Shown here piece after piece: positions 56,575 through 64,000 of a stretch of DNA of 64,000 nucleotides. The position numbers were made by a program, and so were the translations under genes. Under the pieces are notes generated by a model. The model saw only the letters and a list, made by a program, of their open reading frames with translations, searched no databases and had not been told where the DNA came from. Origin of the DNA: Ptychodera flava (Eukaryota; Hemichordata; Enteropneusta; Ptychoderidae); assembly GCF_041260155.1 (NCBI RefSeq), contig NC_091928.1, positions 34,041,388 to 34,105,387 of the forward strand. The letters are read 5' to 3'. How positions within the stretch are numbered: position 1 is the first letter of the stretch; every line of letters starts with the position of its first letter.

Positions 56575-59393
56575 GGCCCCTGAAAACAGAGATACTGTAA
56601 ACATGATTTTTACTGACTATGACCTGCTGTAATATACAAAGCCAAGTTGGTGGAAATATTAGTGGCTTTGGCTCCATACCACTTATTGTTGACTTGGCAG
56701 ATAGGAAATGATACTGTCTGGCAGGAATGGGGAACTAAACACACCCAAAAAATTTCAGCCAATGTAGCTTAAACACACTGAGGCATGCCAACTAATTTTC
56801 ATGGCAAGTTTACTTACTAAAGAAACCAGCTATTTTTCAACAATATTTTTACGAGATCTTGAACAAAGTGAATTCAGAACTGACAGTAGTTGGAACTTTT
56901 CAGACTTTTTCAAATGTTTCTTTTTCTTGTGCTAAGTGTCAAGTGACAATGTAATTGAAATTACTCATACGTGTCCAGACTGGTTCAAAAGACAAATACA
57001 GCTGCTCTTTGTAAGTTCACATGTTATATACTTATGTCAAAATGAACTAATGTATTGTATGAATTTACATGTTAGTATCTATTAATAGCTGTCTTTGTCG
57101 TAGACACTGCATTTGCAAACCCGATATTTAGTCTTACAGCGTGTTTGTGCAACCTATCTTGAGAAATTATGTCGCTGTAGGCAATTTTATCCACAAAACG
57201 ACTCCAAATTTACCAGTACTGGCTGATTCTCCAACTCTTTTGAAATGTGCCCCCAATGAATTAATGGCAACAGCGACGTGTTCAGTGATTTGTTTTGTCA
57301 TGGTGACAGGTCAAGATGCAGAAAAAAAGCCTGGTTGTTTAGGATTTTTTCAATTGGCCAGAGTAAACTTTAGCAATCAAGATAATGTAATTTCACGTTT
57401 CCTGGCAACACACGATATCGTACCATGCTGACATCACCCACGGTAACCTCTTGCCTGAATCATTACTGTAAGTTAAATCATCACTGTAAGTTATCTGACA
57501 TTTTGCTTCCAAGTTTTTTCTTTCCAAAAAAATATTTAGAGTACTTTTTTGTCAGTATCTCAGATATATACATTGGTAGTCATGTAGATACTAATATTCA
57601 GTACTTAGATTTCTCTCATATATTTATTCAATGACTTTTCCTTCCCATCATGCATTTCTGGCATGACATTGTATTTGTACTTAGCTGCCTAGCAGTACTG
57701 TATCAGATCAGTACAGAGTAACCATATCTAGAATCAGCAATTTTACATCTCAACTATTTTGCATATAATTGTAATTTGTAGAAATAAAATTACAGCTCAT
57801 ACGATCAATACATGAATGTTTGTTTGGCTGTTTTGTGGAGTAGAGGGCAAAAGTCAACTTCTTTCATTCTTCTGATAAAAATTGACAAAACATTTTTTCA
57901 GGGATAATTTCAGATGGATTGAAAATTTGAAATCTCAGAATAGCTTGTTCATTATTTACCAAATATTGAAAAGCCATTCTTGGGTGATAGTTATGTGTGT
58001 GTGTGTTTCTGGGGTTAAAAGGAAGGTTCAAATGATAAGAATGCTGGCCATTAATCATCCATTAGCTACATCAAACACTCCAAGCTGTACTGGTTACGAT
58101 GATAAAATACTTCTGATGACACATCCTCATTATGCTGACTAAGACCTGAGATTTCCAACCAAACCATCAAGCCAGGTAATTTGAAACATTAATCACTTCT
58201 AATTTAGAATATCTGTTCTACTTGGCAACTTGGTTGAAACAATTGGTCTCACTGGGATATCTGTGCATGGCAGCCTGATTAATTTCCTGTTTCTCCACGT
58301 GCCAGAACATATTACCCTGCAGCATTAATTTATTTTCGCTCCTGACGTTTGACCCGTTGTTTCCCCATGCCAGAGTGACACATTACAACAGGTTTCTCAT
58401 TTAATGAATTGAAACAATTTTTGCTACCTTAAATAGCTTTTGTCTTGTACCTGGGAGGAGGCGGGGAGGGGGCAAGCTATATGATATTAATGCATTGTTG
58501 GTAAAATGTCGACTTCTCACGTCACCACGGCAAGAATTTGAGATTGTGCCAGTGTCTGTCATTCATTTATAGGAGAGAACGTACACAGGCACTGTAGTCT
58601 TTCTTGACACCTCAAAGCCTTTGAAGCTCTATAAATTATTATTTTCGTTTACATTTATTTAGAAGCTAAACAAAGCAAATGAATCAACAGAAAGGAGATA
58701 CTTGTTTTCTTCAATTTTATCACTCAACAACAACAACAACAACAACATAAACAACAAAAAACACCCAGATTACTCTTTTTTCCTTTGGTAGAAGGGATCA
58801 GTCCATCTCAGATAATATCTTCTAATAATCCTGCGAAACGATCTTGTCGCGTGATTATGTGTTATTGCATCTGACTTCCTCAATGGTTTTGTATCCATTA
58901 CCATTTTCATTCAAGAGAACCAATGTGTATGCAACATGATATTGAAAAATATTTACAAACAAAGAGACAGCCTATAATAAAACAAAAGTATAGTCAAAGC
59001 GTGTCAGGTCAACATAGATGGCGCTCTGTGACCTGATGACCACTTCCGCATAAACACAGACCAGCTATATCTGAGGTAGTGAAATTGTGCGTGCTGCTGT
59101 TGCTTGGAAAGTTGCGATTTTGACACTACTTTCTGCAAATGCATACTTCAACCCACTTTTCAGGCCATGAGTAATGGATTGCCGTGCAGCGTGTGTGCAG
59201 GATGAGCTCTAGGCAGGGTAATGTTGGTCTGGGATGTTGGTAATGTTAACCCATTTTCTTGTAGCAGCACGCGCGCGTTTCAAACGTGACACAGCACAGG
59301 ACATCGAGGACGTACATGTACATCTGTACTGCCACTGTAAAGTAATGAGACAGTAAGTATCTGATTTCACCGACACCCGTTACAAGTTCTACG
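56575..59393. other. Intergenic and 5' region of the CCDC82-like gene
   Basis: No gene is recognised before 59394. A (CAA)n run lies at about 58727-58760. The final ~400 bp, with 'atagatggcgctctgtgacc' near 59018 and rising CpG content, probably include the promoter and 5' untranslated region, but no TATA box was identified. Confidence 0.4.
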
Positions 59394-59937
59394 ATGCATC
59401 GGAACTCTGCCATTACAAGAAGTCGCTCACGTGCTCAGGAGAGCAGCAGGTGCGACAAATCGACACCCGAGACAGAATCTAACGACACGGTCAACCACCA
59501 GAAGGGACGCCATAGTAAAAGACCCCAAATTATAGTCGATTCCAAGGGCAGTTCATCACCGCAAGAAAATCCCGATGTAGAAACGAAGAAATCGTGCGAA
59601 ACCAACATGGTGACGAGAAGTCGTTCCCGGTCACAAAAAAGCGGGAAATCTGACCAACCAAACGATAACATTACTTCGGAATCGGAAGGCGAAATCGGAC
59701 ACCACCAAGTAAACAAACGCAAGAGACCACCCCTGATTGTCGATAGTACATCAGAATCCGCGGAGTGTCCGTCGGGAGAAAGCAGCCATTCGGAAACTGG
59801 CAAAGCCCCCGATATCGACACAGCGGCAGACTTTACACCGACAAGAACTCTACGTGATCGCAGAAAAATAACGTCAAGTGGCAAGAAACAAAAACTGATG
59901 GAGCTGCGTCGATTGCAAAGGATCCGAAAAAGGCAAA
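59394..59937 (+). CDS. CCDC82: CCDC82-like gene, exon 1
   Basis: ATG at 59394; donor AGGCAAA/gtatgt; 544 nt ending phase 1. The protein is basic/serine-rich and internally duplicated: ITRSRSRAQESS and VTRSRSRSQKSG, then HSKRPQIIVDSKGSS and KRKRPPLIVDSTSES. The exon ends SGKKQKLMELRRLQRIRKRQ, which resembles the basic helix before the acidic block in vertebrate CCDC82, whose KRKRLSSV-type and serine-rich segments are arranged similarly. CCDC82 is a poorly characterised, probably nuclear protein. The upstream in-frame limit and the context support this start, but a more 5' non-coding exon is possible. Confidence 0.65.
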
Positions 59938-59961
59938 GTATGTGTTTCGTTCAAATTGCTT

Positions 59962-59970
59962 TCATCACGC
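59962..59970. repeat. 9-bp target site duplication, left copy
   Basis: 'tcatcacgc' precedes the MITE and recurs at 60089-60097. Confidence 0.9.
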
Positions 59971-60088
59971 TAGCCCTGCGTACGATGCTGTGTGTTCCGC
60001 TACAGCTAATCGCCCCGCTCACCACAGCCCTGCCCTGTGAGCGGGGCGATTAGCTGTAGCGGAACACACAACATCGTACGCAGGGCTA
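59971..60088. mobile_element. MULE-like MITE, 118 bp, in CCDC82-like intron 1
   Basis: Same TAGCCCTGCGTACGATGCTG end as at 55529. Arms of ~52 bp pair with a single mismatch around a short 'cagccctgccct' centre. It is flanked by identical 'tcatcacgc' 9-mers. The insertion lies 34 bp downstream of the exon 1 donor. Confidence 0.9.
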
Positions 60089-60143
60089 TCATCACGCAGG
60101 CATTCGACTCAATGCAAGCTGACTGACATTTGGCTCAATGCAT

Positions 60144-60193
60144 GCAAACCGTCACTGATGCAACCAACGCTGGTTGCATCAGTGACGGTTTGC
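60144..60193. repeat. Perfect 23-bp-arm hairpin in intron 1
   Basis: 'gcaaaccgtcactgatgcaa...' and its exact reverse complement are separated by only 'acgc'. No target duplication is seen. A foldback MITE or a structured RNA element are both possible. Confidence 0.9.
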
Positions 60194-60273
60194 CCAGAAG
60201 TGAAAACCGATTATTCAGACATGTATATGGTATGACGCATGGAAATTGATATTGAGACATTCCCACCACCACC

Positions 60274-60370
60274 AGCTCTGTGTAGCAGGGCTGTGTGTTA
60301 CCGACCCGCTGTAGGGCTATACATGTACATGTAGCTGTCACGGTTACACAAAGCCCTACCATGCAGAGCT
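60274..60370. mobile_element. Diverged MULE-like MITE
   Basis: Starts AGCTCTGTGTAGCAGGGCTG and ends with an imperfect inverted copy 'gccctaccatgcagagct'. Flanks 'ccaccacca' and 'ctaccacga' are similar at 7/9 and may be an eroded 9-bp duplication. Confidence 0.55.
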
Positions 60371-60634
60371 ACTACCACGACAATCCACAAACCAAGGTGT
60401 ACAGTAAAGGTCGCTTAGTTTTACAACTGCATTAATATTATCAATGTAATATAAACTTAGAAATCAGATGTACTACCATTTTCCTCACGGAGCGGAGTGA
60501 CTGTGATGATGTTGGTGATGGTGGTGGTGATGAAGAAGATAATGATGATTAACCAATCAGATACATTGTACTGTTTATTGTCTTCATGGTAAAAATAAAC
60601 CAGAAGAATCTGCATTTTGTGTTGTTATTAACAG

Positions 60635-61160
60635 ATGAGAAGAAGGCACAAAGAGAATCAGAAGGCAAGTCTGGATCTCCTGAGACAAGCAGCATTACAA
60701 GCAATGGACGTGCCAAGCAATCATGTGAAAATGACAACTCAATAGACGCCGTGAATATTCCACTAAAAGCCGACTCAGACAGTCACACTAACAATGACTG
60801 CCAAGCTGATGTCACCCCACTTCAAAATTTACCACAAGAAACTGTTAGAATTCCCTCTGAAGAGAACGTGCGGGTGATGCTAGACTTCAGCGGAAACTGC
60901 ACTCAGAGCTCAAGTAAACTTTGTGAGGTCAGTGACATTGTCGCCAATGATGGTGACATTTCAGATGATGAGCTGCTGTTGATTCAAAGTGCCATAGCAA
61001 GTTCTCTCAATGACAGCCATCCCAGCACAAGCCATGACGGAGCTGGCATTGTCACTGTCGCTAGTGATGCCGGAGCAGAGAGTAGCGACAGCGATGTTTT
61101 GCCAAGTCGTGTCAAGAAAGCTCGTAAGATTCATGTAGAGTCTGAAGATGATGAGAACAA
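60635..61160 (+). CDS. CCDC82: CCDC82-like gene, exon 2
   Basis: Acceptor 'gttattaacag', donor AACAA/gtaggt. It enters phase 1 (exon 1's A plus AT gives Asn) and ends phase 2; the 526-nt length fits this exactly. The peptide (NEKKAQRESEGKSG...) is Ser/Asp/Glu-rich and low-complexity, with ISDDELLLIQSAIASSLND near its middle and VKKARKIHVESEDDEN at its end, echoing the 'KKxRxxxVxS' units of exon 1. No catalytic motif is seen. Confidence 0.7.
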
Positions 61161-61788
61161 GTAGGTGTATTTGTTTGATATTACAACGATGTGTATCCAA
61201 CATGAATAGTAATGATCCAAAATATGCATTGTTTTTCTTCTGTATGTCAATTCAACGTAAACCTTGTAAAATAAGTATCTAGTTGCTCTTTTATTGTTGG
61301 GTTTGTCTGAAAAATCAGAAATCATTTGTGGTGTAAAAGTTTAAATATCTGTGTTCGTATATGTACATCAATACTCATGATGTACTAGTTGGTAACTTCT
61401 TGATTAGACTTGCTCCAAGTCTGTAGGCATAATAAATATCAACACATATAATAAATTGAAGGACTAAACACCAGCAGACTGTCATGCTAAGTGGTAGGCT
61501 GTTGTGTCGACCGTTGGGTGAACACCTTGGCCAGCCAGTCACTCCGCTGCGAAGAAAAGCCAGGCAACTTGGGGCCAGTCTACCCCTTGATTGGAATTTC
61601 TTCTAGTCATCAGTTATACCGCACACACCCTGCCATCCCAAGTACCGTCACAGATTGAGACATATTCCTGTAAAGTAGTTTTCTGTGCAAAGGCTGGACC
61701 AGTATTGTGGGCCTTGTTGCCATGACATTGCGTTGTTTACATTTTGATTTCAAGTGACTGTTCTGTGTCTCTGCATCATTTTCCATAG
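61161..61788. other. Intron 2 of the CCDC82-like gene
   Basis: No separate gene seen. The frames on the opposite strand are short and featureless. Confidence 0.6.
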
Positions 61789-61981
61789 CAACCAAGGAGG
61801 AGAGCAAAGCGGCAACTCATCCCCAGAGGAGCTGATAAACGATGAAGATGACGATGCAGACCTGACAGATTTCATCGTTGATGATGATGAAGAGCTGGAA
61901 GATAATCAGTCGATAGATGATGATTTTGATGATGGTGGTGATGACACGGCAAAGGGAACTGCAAATCACAATGAAAGAGAG
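61789..61981 (+). CDS. CCDC82: CCDC82-like gene, exon 3 (acidic block)
   Basis: Acceptor 'tttccatag', donor GAGAG/gtacat; phase 2 in, phase 0 out (193 nt). It encodes SSPEELINDEDDDADLTDFI followed by VDDDEELEDNQSIDDDFDDG. The acidic run leading into a D-F-I-V-D-D segment is the layout that precedes the DUF4211-type region in CCDC82 homologues. This exon is the strongest support for the family assignment. Confidence 0.7.
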
Positions 61982-62511
61982 GTACATGTTTTGATGCGTG
62001 TGTGTGCTTTTAAAGATCCAATTGCTGTACACAAACAACACTGTGTAGTCTGAATCGGAAATCAAGATTTTGATGTTTTTTGACTTGCTTTGTCTTCATA
62101 CTCTTTTGCTTATGTTGGATAATAGTCATCGTTGGCAGCACCTCCACATACCGTATGGTCAACAAAATTTTTAATTCAATGATGCCTACTTCATACAGAA
62201 AACAACATAGAGAAAACAAAAGAAATAGAAGCAATGTTAGATAACTTCTGACCCACGGTATTGTTACTGCAGAAAACTGCAAAGGCCAGTCTTTAGTACA
62301 GTTCAAGTATACTGGTATATAGCAGGTTATTGTGCTCTTTGGTGGTACCAAATAAAAATGATATAAAATATAATGATAGCACATTTGCCCTGAATTTAGA
62401 TAGAGCAATTTAAATTTTATTTCACCATTACAAATTGGCTAATGGCCATTGACTGCACTAACATAATACAATACTGTACGTTGATTTTGTTTTGCTTGTT
62501 GCCCAATTTAG
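61982..62511. other. Intron 3 of the CCDC82-like gene
   Basis: The 132-codon minus-strand frame 62010-62408 has no recognisable domain; it is treated as chance. Confidence 0.6.
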
Positions 62512-62691
62512 CTGAGCTTTGTCGTCGAGAGGGAGTTGCTCTCCAACAGCGATGACATCATGTTCATCTGGCTGATAGAAGGGAAAGAGATGAGGAAATA
62601 TGTGAGAGAGACGGGGGACAATGATCACCATGACGACGAGGATCAAGATGAAGATGATGCTCCTCCAGAAATCTTTCAGCGAACCTTGGAG
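62512..62691 (+). CDS. CCDC82: CCDC82-like gene, exon 4
   Basis: Acceptor 'cccaatttag', donor TTGGAG/gtgagc; 180 nt, phase 0 on both sides. It encodes LSFVVERELLSNSDDIMFIW and an acidic His/Asp-rich stretch ending PPEIFQRTLE. The text is not obviously conserved with vertebrate CCDC82. The gene must continue beyond 64000, because no stop is reached in a spliced frame here. Confidence 0.6.
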
Positions 62692-64000
62692 GTGAGCCTA
62701 GACCTAAAGACTAGTGCAACAACGATTTAACCAGGTGAAGCCTGACGGAGGCACAGTAACTGGAACACAGAACATCCTAGCCACCTGTAACATTGAGTAA
62801 TTGGTTATTATCATTATCTGTTCTGACAGAAGTGTATGTATCCACACTGTAACAAAGAATCTGTGTTTTTCCAGCTATCCTACATGATCTGAGGTAGGAA
62901 AATCTCAATGATTGTTAATTGGCCATGATCCTAGATGATAGCAAGATATCTGCAATTTGTTACCATGTGGATGCATGTACGCTGCTGATCATGGGCAAGC
63001 AATATCGACATGAATATTTCACATCCACATAGTCATAATTCTTGTCCTTTAAAACAAGTTAAGCACTGCACAAATCCCCCTGTCTTATTACTGTAAAATC
63101 ACAGTAAAGTGGTACAAGCTTTCTGCAGAAGGATGTGATAAATCTGGAAGACTATCAACAAGACTTTGCCTCCAGATTGCAAAATTATGTTTGAACTGAA
63201 ATGAAATGTGGATGATTTTTGTAGGCTTCTAATTTATTCAACATTTACTGGATGGAAAAAAAGAGAGAAACAGCATTGTCTTTTACTTGATATTGATCAA
63301 TATTCTGACCTTAATTTGCTAATACTTTGAAAATCTTAATTTACATGACTTAAATTTGCATAATTTATTACAGTCCCCCTTAAACAGGAGCTTCCCCTAT
63401 AAAACCCAGATTATCGTTAATCTAGGCAGATGTAAAAAAGCTACGGTACTGATCTGATATGCCGTGTTTTCTCCCAGAATTCCATAATTTTGCCATGTTT
63501 CTGGCATTCACTGCTGTTGAATCTTGCATATGAAGTCTGTGAATGTATATATGCTGACTAAACTTGTGTAAAAAATAAACTGTAAAAATGTTCTCTTTTT
63601 TTGTTGGAGAACATATGTTTCAAAGTGTGTTCCCTGTACAACCATGTGACCCCTCTTTGCATATGTCACGAAAGTGCCCATCATGATTATTCAAATTTAT
63701 CATACAGTCAAAGTGATGCTATGAGAATTCAAAAACTCCCGCCCAGTGTATGCAAATGGCTGCGTCATCAGTAATCCCCCTCCCATTGTGAGCCCACAGT
63801 CCTGTAACTTCCTGTTTAATCAGAACCAATCCTCCGTAAATTTTCAAGCGAGGAGTGACATTCCACCTTTGTGAAAGAAACCTGGAGAAAAACCTGACTG
63901 GGTGTTGGCATTCCTTCATGAACACTCTTGAGTCTTGCTAGCTCATCCTCCAGGAATGTTATATTCCATTTCACAGGTCAGTCGCTATAGCAACAAGCAG
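62692..64000. other. Intron 4 or downstream sequence; no exon recognised
   Basis: No further splice-supported exon with a recognisable motif was found before the window end. Confidence 0.4.

Noticed and set aside
59435..59884. 149-codon minus-strand frame opposite CCDC82-like exon 1
   Set aside because: Antisense shadow; the plus-strand reading has matching splice phases and internal peptide repeats.

Overview
The window is animal nuclear DNA: genes are split into phase-matched exons with GT-AG junctions, long AT-rich non-coding stretches separate them, and transposon remains are dense. Recognisable content (a ZC4H2 orthologue, a CCDC82-like gene, a Ty3/gypsy element with the pol order known from deuterostome Gmr1-like elements, and a glycosyltransferase-like/TRADD-N gene of a kind common in invertebrate innate-immunity repertoires) suggests an invertebrate deuterostome such as a hemichordate, cephalochordate or echinoderm. 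I cannot name the species.

Layout. 1-24 kb is repeat territory with no intact host gene: interspersed repeats, G-tract inverted-repeat elements, a MULE-like element with a 9-bp target duplication, a broken Crypton/KIAA1958-like recombinase start, and long arrays of ~150-bp repeats in both orientations. 25.0-38.4 kb (minus strand) holds a six-exon gene model: a tiny start exon, a 1.3-kb glycosyltransferase-like exon, two 60-nt exons that are duplicates of each other, a TRADD-N-like exon with an apparent one-base frame break, and a coiled-coil terminal exon. All internal junctions after the large exon are phase 1. 38.2-46.0 kb is a tandem pair of 3.5-4.3-kb duplicated blocks; each carries a copy of the start exon with its donor and, on the other strand, a degraded exon-like remnant. 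46.3-47.0 kb (plus strand) is an uninterrupted ZC4H2 reading frame.

48.55-54.08 kb is a young LTR retrotransposon with nearly identical LTRs, a tRNA-Pro-type primer site, gag, protease, integrase, then RNase H; most of the reverse transcriptase is missing. 54.86-56.57 kb is an element with short terminal inverted repeats flanked by TTAA; it carries a nested MULE-like MITE and a possible THAP zinc-finger start. 59.4-62.7 kb (plus strand) has four consecutive, phase-consistent exons of a CCDC82-like nuclear protein, continuing beyond the window; its first intron contains three hairpin elements.

The most noteworthy unit is the glycosyltransferase-like/TRADD-N gene and its surroundings: internal exon duplication, duplicated first exons and a frame break in one locus are what a fast-evolving immune-type gene might show. 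Functions are inferred from motifs read by eye; no database search was run.
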